Positions 14,271-24,024 of a stretch of DNA of 33,740 bases are shown here, one piece after another; position 1 is the first letter of the stretch, and every line of letters begins with the position of its first letter. This DNA is from JAKORR01 sp964608495. GTDB lineage: Bacteria; Armatimonadota; Zipacnadia; Zipacnadales; FEN-943. The stretch is from the NCBI GenBank assembly GCA_964608495.1, contig CAZSOQ010000025.1, positions 1 through 33,740 of the forward strand, read 5' to 3'. The translations under genes were made by a program, and so were the position numbers. Below the pieces are notes generated by a model, which worked only from the letters and a program-made list of their open reading frames with translations, ran no database searches and had not been told where the DNA came from.

Positions 14271-16870
14271 TTAGGGCTCCATCTGGCGGTGAAGGTCATC
14301 CTGCAGCCTCGCGGCCAGGGGCACGAGAGCCGAGGCCGGGAACTGCTGCTGCAGCGCCGCGGCCAGCCGCAGGGCCTCCGCCGGAGCGCTGGGCGCCCGC
14401 AGCTCGGCCGCGCGCAGCAGCGCATAGGGCGCCAGTGGCGAGTCGGGCATGGCGCTCCCCAGCTCCTCCATCCCACGAGCCGCCTCCTCGGGGTCCGAGG
14501 CCGCCAGGGCCTCGGCGAACAGCAGCCGCGCGTCGTCACCCAGCGCGTCCTCGTAGGCCCCCAGCCACTGCCCCAGCACCTGTCGCGCCTGCTCACGGTC
14601 CCCACGGTCGAGCGCCCACAGCCCCTCCACGAAGCGCGCCCGCCCCTCGTCCTCAAGCTGCTGCAGGTCGGCCAGGGTCATCAGGCGCTGCACGGCTTCC
14701 GTCGCCGCCTCGCTCGCGGGCGTCTCCTTCACCACGCGCTGGTAGGCCTGCTCCGCCACGTCCGCCTGGTTCTCGCGCAGGGCCATCTCCGCGAGCAGGA
14801 ACAGGGCCCGCCCGCGCGTCTCCCCGCCGGTGAAGCCGCCCCCCAGCCCGGGCGGCCGCCGCGCCGGTATGGTGATCACCACGGGCCCGCCGTCCAGCAG
14901 CGGCACGGGTGGCGGCTGCGGCATGTCCTCCTCCGCCGCCGGGGCCGAGAGCAGGGCTTCGGCCAGGCGTCGCGCCGCCCCGTAGTCGCCACGCCGGAAG
15001 GCACACTCGGCCAGGACCAAGGCTACGTCCACGGCCTCCGCCATCCCGGGGCGCTCAGCCAGGCGCTCGGCCAGCACCTCGGCCTTCCCCACCTCGCCCA
15101 GCCCCAGCAGGGCCTTCGCCAGCGCCAGGTCGTAGGCCCGGCTGAGGGGATCGGGCATGCCGGGCTTCTGATGCTCCTCGAGCACTCGCACGGCTTCGGA
15201 CAGGCGCCCGGCCAGGGCGAGGTCCTGAGCCACCGTCAGTGCCATCTGCACCTCCGTCACGGGATCGAGCGACCCCGTGAGCACCACCTCGTACAGCACT
15301 CGCGCCAGGTCCGCCCGCCCCGCCAGGCCCAGCCACTGGATCACCTGCAGCGCCGTCCCGGCCTGCTGCTCGCCGGGGAGCGCGGCCAGGGCCGCCAGCG
15401 CCCGGTCGCGCCGCCCCTCGATCAGTGAGGCGTAGACATAGGGGGGAACCAGCAGCTCCCCCAGCTCCCCGGCGTCGTGCTTCTCCTCGAGCACGGCCAC
15501 GATCCCCGCGCGCGTGGTCGGCTCATCCAGCCACGACCGCAGGAGCATGACCGAGTAGCCCTGCGACGTCTCGCGGGCTTGGGCCGAGCGGGCCAGCTCC
15601 TCCACGGCCTGCCGCCACTGTGCCCGCTCGTAGTGGTGCCGGGCCAGGTGCAGCGCGAGCGCGCCCGGCTCTCCCGTGGCCTGCCGCACCTGCGCGGCGA
15701 TCTCGGGCAGACGGTCGGCGAGCTGCGCCGGCTGCAGCAGCGAGGCCAGTCGCTCGGCCGTGCGCAGGTCCGTCGGCCGGAAGCCCACCGAGCGTTTCAG
15801 CAGCTCGAAGGCCTCATCGCGCCGGTCCAGGGCCACCAGCACGCGCGCCCGCACGCCCTGCGCCTGGCTGTCCTCGGGACGGGCCTCCAGGGCCTGGCGG
15901 CTCCACTGGTCGGCCAGGTCCTGCCGCCCGGCGTCGAGCGCGGCCTGCGCGGCGCCCACCCGGCTCACGGCGTCCGCGGGCGCGAGCGCCAGGAGCTGCT
16001 GGAACAGACCCAGGGCGCGCTCCAGGTCGCCCTGGCCCCGCCGCGCGGCCACCGCCTCGGCGATCCCCAGCAGACCCTCTGCCACCTGCGCGTCCCCTCG
16101 CGCGCGGGCCAGGGCCTGCTCCAGGAAAGCCTGGGCGTCGCCGGCCTCCTCGTGAAACTCCCACGCCCGCTGCCACCCACCCGCGCTATAGGGCCGGCAG
16201 GCCAGCAGGTCGTCCAGGATCCGCAGAGCCCCACGCAGGTTGCCGCCCTCGGCGGCCAGCTCGGCGGCACGGACGTGCAGCACCTCGACGTCGGGCGACA
16301 GTGCCTCGCGCGCCAGGGCTAGCAGCTTCGCCACTTCCTCGTCCTTCCCGCCCGCCGCGTAGTGCTCGATCAGCCGCAGCCGTGCCTGCGCGACCGCCGG
16401 CTGATGGGGGTACTCGTCCAGAAGCTCCCGCAGGTACGCCACCGCCTTCTCGTCCTCGCCTCTGGCCAGCCACACCGTGCCCAGACGCTCCAGCGCCAGG
16501 GCGCGCTCGGCCTCCGACGCCGCCCGATCCCGCGACAGGTACTCGTTCGCCTTGATCTCCAGGTCCTGGTCGGCCACCGATGCGGCCGAGCGGGCCACGC
16601 CTCGCCAGGCCTGCAGCTTCTGGTAGCCCGTGGCGCCTGGCAGCTCGGCCGCCGCCTGGTAGGCCGCCAGGCTCTCCGCGTAACGGTTCGCGCTGCGGAA
16701 CACGATCGCCTTGCCCAGCAGGGCCTCGGCCCGCTCGTGATCGCCGGCCGCCAAAGCCAGGGCCTCGTCGTAGGCCCCCAGCGCCTCCTCCGTCTTCCCC
16801 TGGCGTAGCAGACGCAGGCCCAGGGCCGCCTTCTCCCGGAAGGTCCCCTGCTCCTGAGCCCGCGCGCCGG
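14271..16870 (-). CDS. TPR-repeat protein, 5'-truncated at the palindrome axis (arm A copy)
   Basis: At least 865 residues of consecutive alpha-helical tetratricopeptide-like repeats (for example GKTEEALGAYDEALALAAGD, NRYAESLAAYQAAAELPG, GEDEKAVAYLRELLDEYPHQP). These scaffolds bind partner proteins. A Pro/Gly-rich linker (about residues 648-690) breaks the array before a last TPR block ending HRQMEP. TTG 16754 is the first TTG, ATG or GTG start available, yet clear TPR sequence (FREKAALGLRLLRQGKTEEA) continues upstream of it to the axis. The true start, and any signal peptide, is therefore missing and the gene is partial. TPR proteins of this type in related bacteria are often periplasmic, but that cannot be judged here. 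Confidence 0.88.
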
Positions 16871-16880
16871 CCGGCGCGCG
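16861..16880. other. Palindrome axis: GC-only core at the fold-back junction
   Basis: The ten bases CGCGCGCCGG are followed directly by CCGGCGCGCG, so the axis lies between 16870 and 16871 with zero spacer. The core is entirely G and C. A short self-complementary GC tract could have primed a fold-back, but the exact core cannot be separated from symmetry created by the duplication itself. Confidence 0.9.
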
Positions 16881-19470
16881 GGCTCAGGAGCAGGGGACCT
16901 TCCGGGAGAAGGCGGCCCTGGGCCTGCGTCTGCTACGCCAGGGGAAGACGGAGGAGGCGCTGGGGGCCTACGACGAGGCCCTGGCTTTGGCGGCCGGCGA
17001 TCACGAGCGGGCCGAGGCCCTGCTGGGCAAGGCGATCGTGTTCCGCAGCGCGAACCGTTACGCGGAGAGCCTGGCGGCCTACCAGGCGGCGGCCGAGCTG
17101 CCAGGCGCCACGGGCTACCAGAAGCTGCAGGCCTGGCGAGGCGTGGCCCGCTCGGCCGCATCGGTGGCCGACCAGGACCTGGAGATCAAGGCGAACGAGT
17201 ACCTGTCGCGGGATCGGGCGGCGTCGGAGGCCGAGCGCGCCCTGGCGCTGGAGCGTCTGGGCACGGTGTGGCTGGCCAGAGGCGAGGACGAGAAGGCGGT
17301 GGCGTACCTGCGGGAGCTTCTGGACGAGTACCCCCATCAGCCGGCGGTCGCGCAGGCACGGCTGCGGCTGATCGAGCACTACGCGGCGGGCGGGAAGGAC
17401 GAGGAAGTGGCGAAGCTGCTAGCCCTGGCGCGCGAGGCACTGTCGCCCGACGTCGAGGTGCTGCACGTCCGTGCCGCCGAGCTGGCCGCCGAGGGCGGCA
17501 ACCTGCGTGGGGCTCTGCGGATCCTGGACGACCTGCTGGCCTGCCGGCCCTATAGCGCGGGTGGGTGGCAGCGGGCGTGGGAGTTTCACGAGGAGGCCGG
17601 CGACGCCCAGGCTTTCCTGGAGCAGGCCCTGGCCCGCGCGCGAGGGGACGCGCAGGTGGCAGAGGGTCTGCTGGGGATCGCCGAGGCGGTGGCCGCGCGG
17701 CGGGGCCAGGGCGACCTGGAGCGCGCCCTGGGTCTGTTCCAGCAGCTCCTGGCGCTCGCGCCCGCGGACGCCGTGAGCCGGGTGGGCGCCGCGCAGGCCG
17801 CGCTCGACGCCGGGCGGCAGGACCTGGCCGACCAGTGGAGCCGCCAGGCCCTGGAGGCCCGTCCCGAGGACAGCCAGGCGCAGGGCGTGCGGGCGCGCGT
17901 GCTGGTGGCCCTGGACCGGCGCGATGAGGCCTTCGAGCTGCTGAAACGCTCGGTGGGCTTCCGGCCGACGGACCTGCGCACGGCCGAGCGACTGGCCTCG
18001 CTGCTGCAGCCGGCGCAGCTCGCCGACCGTCTGCCCGAGATCGCCGCGCAGGTGCGGCAGGCCACGGGAGAGCCGGGCGCGCTCGCGCTGCACCTGGCCC
18101 GGCACCACTACGAGCGGGCACAGTGGCGGCAGGCCGTGGAGGAGCTGGCCCGCTCGGCCCAAGCCCGCGAGACGTCGCAGGGCTACTCGGTCATGCTCCT
18201 GCGGTCGTGGCTGGATGAGCCGACCACGCGCGCGGGGATCGTGGCCGTGCTCGAGGAGAAGCACGACGCCGGGGAGCTGGGGGAGCTGCTGGTTCCCCCC
18301 TATGTCTACGCCTCACTGATCGAGGGGCGGCGCGACCGGGCGCTGGCGGCCCTGGCCGCGCTCCCCGGCGAGCAGCAGGCCGGGACGGCGCTGCAGGTGA
18401 TCCAGTGGCTGGGCCTGGCGGGGCGGGCGGACCTGGCGCGAGTGCTGTACGAGGTGGTGCTCACGGGGTCGCTCGATCCCGTGACGGAGGTGCAGATGGC
18501 ACTGACGGTGGCTCAGGACCTCGCCCTGGCCGGGCGCCTGTCCGAAGCCGTGCGAGTGCTCGAGGAGCATCAGAAGCCCGGCATGCCCGATCCCCTCAGC
18601 CGGGCCTACGACCTGGCGCTGGCGAAGGCCCTGCTGGGGCTGGGCGAGGTGGGGAAGGCCGAGGTGCTGGCCGAGCGCCTGGCTGAGCGCCCCGGGATGG
18701 CGGAGGCCGTGGACGTAGCCTTGGTCCTGGCCGAGTGTGCCTTCCGGCGTGGCGACTACGGGGCGGCGCGACGCCTGGCCGAAGCCCTGCTCTCGGCCCC
18801 GGCGGCGGAGGAGGACATGCCGCAGCCGCCACCCGTGCCGCTGCTGGACGGCGGGCCCGTGGTGATCACCATACCGGCGCGGCGGCCGCCCGGGCTGGGG
18901 GGCGGCTTCACCGGCGGGGAGACGCGCGGGCGGGCCCTGTTCCTGCTCGCGGAGATGGCCCTGCGCGAGAACCAGGCGGACGTGGCGGAGCAGGCCTACC
19001 AGCGCGTGGTGAAGGAGACGCCCGCGAGCGAGGCGGCGACGGAAGCCGTGCAGCGCCTGATGACCCTGGCCGACCTGCAGCAGCTTGAGGACGAGGGGCG
19101 GGCGCGCTTCGTGGAGGGGCTGTGGGCGCTCGACCGTGGGGACCGTGAGCAGGCGCGACAGGTGCTGGGGCAGTGGCTGGGGGCCTACGAGGACGCGCTG
19201 GGTGACGACGCGCGGCTGCTGTTCGCCGAGGCCCTGGCGGCCTCGGACCCCGAGGAGGCGGCTCGTGGGATGGAGGAGCTGGGGAGCGCCATGCCCGACT
19301 CGCCACTGGCGCCCTATGCGCTGCTGCGCGCGGCCGAGCTGCGGGCGCCCAGCGCTCCGGCGGAGGCCCTGCGGCTGGCCGCGGCGCTGCAGCAGCAGTT
19401 CCCGGCCTCGGCTCTCGTGCCCCTGGCCGCGAGGCTGCAGGATGACCTTCACCGCCAGATGGAGCCCTAA
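16871..19470 (+). CDS. TPR-repeat protein, 5'-truncated at the palindrome axis (arm B copy)
   Basis: Mirror of the arm A copy. From the axis the frame (first full codon at 16873) reads GARAQEQGTFREKAALGLRL and on into the TPR array to TAA at 19468-19470. Going upstream across the axis the frame meets TGA at 16855-16857, which exists only because the other arm is mirrored there. There is no ATG or GTG between that stop and TTG 16987. With no plausible start and repeat sequence up to the cut, both copies are fragments of one longer gene whose N-terminus is not in the window. Confidence 0.88.
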
Positions 19471-19490
19471 CCTGGATAATCCACACGTGC

Positions 19491-19535
19491 GCGGGGGAGG
19501 CCCCTCTTTCAAACGCCAAGAGGGGCCTCCCCCGC
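19491..19535 (+). terminator. Strong 18-bp stem-loop after the TPR gene (arm B)
   Basis: Left arm 19491-19508 (starting GCGGGGGAGG) pairs perfectly with 19518-19535, loop TCAAACGCC. The following bases are ACCCCCTCC, not T-rich, so termination is inferred from position and stem strength only. Confidence 0.5.
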
Positions 19536-19560
19536 ACCCCCTCCACCAGAAAGCTCTGTC

Positions 19561-19600
19561 GCCGCTTGGCTTGCCGACTTCGTCGGCTACACCAAGCGGC
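19561..19600 (+). other. Two-tier hairpin upstream of the GH39-like gene (arm B)
   Basis: Outer stem 19561-19569/19592-19600 (9 bp) and inner stem GCCGAC 19573-19578/GTCGGC 19582-19587. Confidence 0.35.
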
Positions 19601-19941
19601 TCCCTGGTGTTGGTCCGGGACGAGCACGAGGGTTGCCGGTTTCAGCGATACCGAACCCATGGGTAATCCGGGCTAAGCGCTCTCTCGTGACGACGCGGAG
19701 CGGTAGTCGGGCCAAGGAAAGGCCTGTGACTGCAGACGTCCCCGGGGCCTTTCGCGGAGAACCCCTCGCGTGCTATCGGCCCGCAGCGGCGCCCCAAGGC
19801 CTGGGGGGAGGATGGACCGGTGCGGTCGAGGAACCTGCCGCAGGCCGGGAGACGCGCTGGCGAGAGGACGGCTCCCGGAGTCCACCAAGCAAGCTCCGGC
19901 ACCGGGCCCCAGGGCCAGGTGTCCCTTCGGAGGCGAAGCCG

Positions 19942-21828
19942 ATGACACTGATCGTGCTGCTGACGCTGCTGTGCCTGCTGGCGGTGCCCGCCGTCGCGCA
20001 GGTAATCCCCTTCGGCGTGTGCGCCCACCTGGGGGGAGGCGAGGAGCTGCGCGACCACGAGCAGGAGCTGCAGATGATGCAGCAGGCCGGGATCCGCTGG
20101 GCCAGGGCGGACTTCACCTGGGGCTACTTCGAGCCGCAGAACGATCAGTGGCGCCTCGAGGCCTACGACACCATCGTGGCGGCGGCGCAGGCGCACGAGG
20201 TCAACCTGCTGCCGATCCTGTGCTACAACGTTGATTGGGCCTTCCCGGCGCACGAGCACCTGGAGGACTGGTGCGATTACGTGAGGACGGTCGTGGGGTG
20301 CTACAAGAACGACCTGAAGTACTGGGAGGTATGGAACGAGCCCAACATCGGCTTCTGGAAGCCCGAGCCCAACCCCGAGCAGTACGCCAGCCTGCTCATA
20401 GCCACCTACAAGGCGATCAAGGAGACCGATCCCGAGGCCCAGGTGGTGTACGGCGGGACGGCCGGCGTCCCCCTCGACTTCATCCGCAAGACCTTCGAGG
20501 CCGGAGCCTTCGACTTCTTCGACGTCCTCGCCGTGCACCCCTATCGCTACCCGACCGCTCCCGAGGAGGGAGGCATTGACCGGGACCTGCGCCAGACCTG
20601 GGAGCTGCTCGAGGAGTTCGGCGGGGGCAAGAGGCTGTGGATCACGGAGTTCGGGTGGCCCACGCATATCGCCCCGGTCCTAGAGGAAGCAGCGTTCCTG
20701 CCGCAGCTCATCCGCTACTCCGCGGGCCTGCGCTTCCCGGGCCGGGATGCGTTCAAGGCCGCCGTGCTGCACGAGGAGGGTGTGCCGGGCTGTGGGGATG
20801 TCGGGGCGCTGGTGAACGAGGCGCTGGACAGGCGGCCCGATGTGTCATCGCGGCTCGTCGGGCTGGGCGAGCTGGCGGGCCTGGACCCCGCCGATACGCA
20901 GATACTGGTCATGCCCACGGGAGAGGCCTACCCGGCCGACTACTTCGACGCGATGCTGGACTTCGTGCGACGCGGCGGGCTGCTGGTGCACCTGGGGGGC
21001 GTGCCCTTCTACTACGCCAGCCGGTCACGGGACGGCAAGTGGGAGAGTCCGACGGCCGGCGAGGATGCGCGCCGGGCGCTCCACGTGGGCTGGAAGGCCT
21101 GGTGGACGCAGGAGGGCCTGCCCGAGGAAGCCCCCACGACGAAGCTGGCAGCGCCCGAGGACTCGGGCATCAGGGTCCCGGCGGGGGTGAAAAGCACGCG
21201 GTGGCTGACGGACGCCAACCTCCAGGGGCAGGACAGGTTCGTGCCGCTCCTCGAAGCCTATCGCGGGGAGGATCAGATCGGCCACCCGGTGGCGCTGTAT
21301 CTGTACGATAGCGACCTCAAGGGCGCCTTCCTCGGGACGGCCCTGTCCGCCGCGCAGACGGGCGTGAAGGAGGACAAGCAGGCGCTGTATCTGCCCAGGG
21401 CGCTGCTGCTGACGCTCGGCGAGGGCGTGGAGAACGTTCTCTGGTACGAATTCCGCGACGGTGGCGACGACGCGGCGTACAACGAGCACCGGTTCGGGGT
21501 CATCCACCACGACCTGACGCCCAAGCCGGCCTACCAATCCTACCAGACGCTCACGAGGGCGCTGGGGCAGGGCAAGTTCCTGGAGAAGCTGGACGTGGGC
21601 GAGGGTACGTATTGCTACGTGTTCGACGCCGACGATTCGAAGACGGTCGCGGTGTGGCGGCCCGCGGGCACGGCGCGCGTGCGGCTGAAGGTGGCCGGCG
21701 CGGACCTGGCGGTGCTCGACTACCAGGGCGCGGCCGTGGGCCATGCCCTGGCGGGAGGGGAGATCGAGGTTGAGGCCGGGGAGAAGGTCACCTACGTCAC
21801 GGGGCTGAGCGACGTGCGGGTGCCGTGA
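19942..21828 (+). CDS. Secreted GH39-like glycosidase with GATase-like inserted domain (arm B copy)
   Basis: Identical to the copy at 11913-13799. Glu133 of WNEP is at 20338-20340 and Glu236 of ITEFGW at 20647-20649. The inserted Rossmann-like segment spans roughly 20800-21400, and the barrel-closing strand VLWYEFRD is encoded near 21435-21460. Hydrolysis by a retaining mechanism is expected if both Glu residues are catalytic. The stop is 37 bp from the convergent prepilin-like stop. Confidence 0.78.
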   Translation: MTLIVLLTLLCLLAVPAVAQVIPFGVCAHLGGGEELRDHEQELQMMQQAGIRWARADFTWGYFEPQNDQWRLEAYDTIVAAAQAHEVNLLPILCYNVDWAFPAHEHLEDWCDYVRTVVGCYKNDLKYWEVWNEPNIGFWKPEPNPEQYASLLIATYKAIKETDPEAQVVYGGTAGVPLDFIRKTFEAGAFDFFDVLAVHPYRYPTAPEEGGIDRDLRQTWELLEEFGGGKRLWITEFGWPTHIAPVLEEAAFLPQLIRYSAGLRFPGRDAFKAAVLHEEGVPGCGDVGALVNEALDRRPDVSSRLVGLGELAGLDPADTQILVMPTGEAYPADYFDAMLDFVRRGGLLVHLGGVPFYYASRSRDGKWESPTAGEDARRALHVGWKAWWTQEGLPEEAPTTKLAAPEDSGIRVPAGVKSTRWLTDANLQGQDRFVPLLEAYRGEDQIGHPVALYLYDSDLKGAFLGTALSAAQTGVKEDKQALYLPRALLLTLGEGVENVLWYEFRDGGDDAAYNEHRFGVIHHDLTPKPAYQSYQTLTRALGQGKFLEKLDVGEGTYCYVFDADDSKTVAVWRPAGTARVRLKVAGADLAVLDYQGAAVGHALAGGEIEVEAGEKVTYVTGLSDVRVP

Positions 21829-21865
21829 GGCCGCGGCCGAAGCGGGGCGGGTGCCCGGTGGGCGA

Positions 21866-22468
21866 TCACTGGGGTATCACATGGTAGTAGTCCGGCCCAC
21901 AGCCGGGCGGCGGTGACGTGCGCTGGTACCACTTCGCGTGCCCATCGAGGAAGGAGACGTTGGCGCCGTCGCTGTGCCGGTGGTCGGTGAGGACGGGGAC
22001 GCCGACCTGCCGGCCGTCGAAGAAGGCGGTGGTCTCAGCCGGGAGGGGTATCTGGGGCAGGCTCATGATGACGCCCTGCGGGCCGTAGGCGGGCAGATGC
22101 GCAAAGACGGCCTTGTTCCAGGCGTAGCTGTAGCGTCCCAGCCCGGGGAAGGCCGTGAAGTCCAGGGATCCCCGGGGGTCGTCGGGGCAGCGCGCGATCT
22201 GGGGGTTACGCACGTAGGGCTCGAGGAGCTCGAGGATGGTCCACCACTGGCTGCCGTCCGGGGTCGCCCCGATCGCCATGGGCAGCGTCTCGTCGTAGTC
22301 GCCCGTGTACATGAGGGCGGCCAGGGCGAGTTGCTTGACGTTGCTCATGCAGCTCGCCTGGCGGGCCTTCTCCCGGGCGCGGGAGAACACGGGGAAGAGA
22401 ATCGCCGCCAGGATGGCGATGATGGCGATGACCACCAGAAGCTCGATCAGTGTGAAGCCCCGTGTCAC
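21866..22468 (-). CDS. Prepilin-type cleavage / H-X9-DG protein (arm B copy)
   Basis: Same 200-aa protein as 11273-11875: GTG start at 22468, PilD-type cleavage site G|FTLIELL, one transmembrane helix at the N-terminus, and H-X9-DG (HSDGANVSFLDG) near the C-terminus. Likely a membrane-anchored or pilus-like surface protein, co-transcribed behind the GH5-like gene. Confidence 0.92.
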   Translation of the reverse strand: MTRGFTLIELLVVIAIIAILAAILFPVFSRAREKARQASCMSNVKQLALAALMYTGDYDETLPMAIGATPDGSQWWTILELLEPYVRNPQIARCPDDPRGSLDFTAFPGLGRYSYAWNKAVFAHLPAYGPQGVIMSLPQIPLPAETTAFFDGRQVGVPVLTDHRHSDGANVSFLDGHAKWYQRTSPPPGCGPDYYHVIPQ

Positions 22469-22474
22469 GCCCCA

Positions 22475-22481
22475 CTCCTCC
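22475..22481 (-). promoter_or_regulatory. Ribosome binding site for the prepilin-like gene (arm B)
   Basis: GGAGGAG on the minus strand, 6 nt before GTG 22468. Confidence 0.7.
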
Positions 22482-22482
22482 G

Positions 22483-24024
22483 CTATTCGGCCCACAGCTC
22501 GGGCAGTAGCCACCCCAGCCGTCCGTTGAGCTGGTAATGGCCCGACGGGCCCTTGACCCACACGCCCATGCTGCCCGACCCCGTCGTCTCGCGCCAGTTC
22601 CAGTAGGCCCAAGGCACGCGCTCGCGGTTGAGCATCGCGCCTACGTCCCTTACCCAGCGCTCGCCGGAATCCTCCGGCACGCTCTGGCTGCAGCCGAACT
22701 CGCCGCAGAACACGGGCACCTTGTGGCGGGCGCGGAAGTCCAGCGCCGGCTGCATCTCCCGCGCCAGCCACTCGGCGTCCACCCTGGCGTCCTCGGAGGC
22801 GTGCCAGGCGACGCAGGGGTAGGTGTAACCGGTCGCGCCGCTGGTCCTCGCCCAGCAGCGGAGGGTGTAGGTGGCGCCCTTCCTCACCCGGAAGCTCTGC
22901 CCGCAGACCCAGGCATTGTAGGAGTCCGTGCCCGCTATCCGCAGGGATCCGGGGGCGCCGTGGCCTTCCGCCGCGTCCCAGGCGAACTCGCCCGCCGTGT
23001 CGCGCTCCCTGGACCATGCCGCCGGGCCCGCGTCGAAGCTCACGTTCGGGCACACGTCCACGGGCTCGCCGTCGCACAGGAGCTCGAGGTCGTCGAACCA
23101 GGCCGTGCCGGCGTTCGCCGTCGAGCGCAGCATCACGCGCCCTTCGGTGGCCTCGTCGGGCGGCTGGAAGGACCTCTCGAGAAGCTGCCAGTCCGCATCG
23201 CCGCTCAGACCCCAGTCCTCGGGCGGGTTCGACAGCCACCTGGACCGCAGCGGGAGCTCGCCCGGATAGCGGTAGTCGCCGCCACGGTAGTGGGTGACGA
23301 TTCCCGGCGCGTAGAAGTGAAAGGTGTAGATGATGGCCGGGCGAGGCAGGAGAAGGGTACCGCTCAGGCCCGAGGGGCCGCCCCAGCTCAGCCCGCTGAC
23401 CACCACCGGCCGGCCGGGGTCCTCCTCGCGCAAGGCATCTATCAGCCGCAGACACAGCTCCCGGTAGGCCTCCTCGCCGTAGCTGCCGGGCGGCGCTGGC
23501 TCGTTCATGAGCTCGTAGGCCACCAGCCGGTCGTGCCTGCGGTAGCGCCGGGCCAGCTCGCGCCACAGGGCCTCGAGGCGGTCCTGAGCGGTCGGATCGC
23601 TCCACAGCCTGTTCGTGCCACCCTCGCACCACTGGGCCGTGTTGCATCCCCCCGGCGGGCCGTGGCAGTCGAGGATGAAGTAGAGCCCAGCGGCCTGGGC
23701 CCACTGGCACATCGCGTCCAGCAGAGCCAGGCCCTCGCCGCCGAGGGTGTCGGCGCCCGGCGGATCGGTGATGTTGGAGTAGAAGAAAGCGATCCGCACG
23801 AGGTTGGCGCCCCAGGCGCGCATCAGCCAGGCATCACCTGACTCGACGCAGCCCCACCAGCCCCAGTTGGCCCCACGCAGCACGACCCCGCGGCCGTCCT
23901 CGTCAACCAGGTGCTCGCCGTCCACGCGAAGCGGCGCCGCGCCCGACGCTCCGGGGAAGGTCACGGCCAGCGCCAGGCCCAGCGTCGCGGCGGATCGCGG
24001 GATCAGGTGTGGTCCACGAGCCAC
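22483..24024 (-). CDS. Secreted GH5-like glycoside hydrolase with inserted beta-sandwich (arm B copy)
   Basis: Identical to 9717-11258. The 513-aa precursor starts at GTG 24024, overlapping the 3' end of the URO-D-like gene. Predicted catalytic pair is Glu175 (LMNEP) and Glu442 (CGEFG). The jelly-roll-like insertion separates barrel strand 6 from strand 7. Export is predicted from the hydrophobic N-terminus. Confidence 0.83.
   Translation of the reverse strand: MARGPHLIPRSAATLGLALAVTFPGASGAAPLRVDGEHLVDEDGRGVVLRGANWGWWGCVESGDAWLMRAWGANLVRIAFFYSNITDPPGADTLGGEGLALLDAMCQWAQAAGLYFILDCHGPPGGCNTAQWCEGGTNRLWSDPTAQDRLEALWRELARRYRRHDRLVAYELMNEPAPPGSYGEEAYRELCLRLIDALREEDPGRPVVVSGLSWGGPSGLSGTLLLPRPAIIYTFHFYAPGIVTHYRGGDYRYPGELPLRSRWLSNPPEDWGLSGDADWQLLERSFQPPDEATEGRVMLRSTANAGTAWFDDLELLCDGEPVDVCPNVSFDAGPAAWSRERDTAGEFAWDAAEGHGAPGSLRIAGTDSYNAWVCGQSFRVRKGATYTLRCWARTSGATGYTYPCVAWHASEDARVDAEWLAREMQPALDFRARHKVPVFCGEFGCSQSVPEDSGERWVRDVGAMLNRERVPWAYWNWRETTGSGSMGVWVKGPSGHYQLNGRLGWLLPELWAE

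Larger units (their letters stand above)
1..16870 (+). repeat. Left arm (arm A) of a perfect 16,870-bp inverted repeat
   Basis: This arm reads as the exact reverse complement of 16871-33740. The first 40 bases match the reverse complement of the last 40. All nine genes, the intergenic hairpins and the antisense frames recur at 33741-x with identical translations. There is no unique spacer between the arms. Large natural inverted repeats in bacteria normally flank unique DNA and contain some mismatches. A spacer-free perfect palindrome of this size is more typical of fold-back reads or chimeric assembly. The arm length also falls in the size range of a single long-read insert, which is suggestive but not proof. 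Confidence 0.98.
19471..19941. other. Intergenic region between TPR and GH39-like genes (arm B)
   Basis: Mirror of 13800-14270. In this orientation it reads in the sense of both flanking genes: TPR stop, 18-bp stem-loop, two-tier hairpin, ACCCATGGGT (19655-19664), then about 260 bp without recognised elements up to the GH39-like ribosome binding site GGAGG (19929-19933). Confidence 0.6.

Noticed and set aside
14229..15428. Several long frames antisense to the TPR, URO-D-like and recombinase genes
   Set aside because: High-GC coding DNA leaves antisense frames open; these are rich in His, Arg, Leu and Pro without motifs.
16370..17371. Long open frames crossing the palindrome axis on both strands (263 codons each)
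   Set aside because: They are out of frame with the TPR gene, are Arg/Pro-rich, and exist only because the arms are mirrored; no domain pattern is visible.
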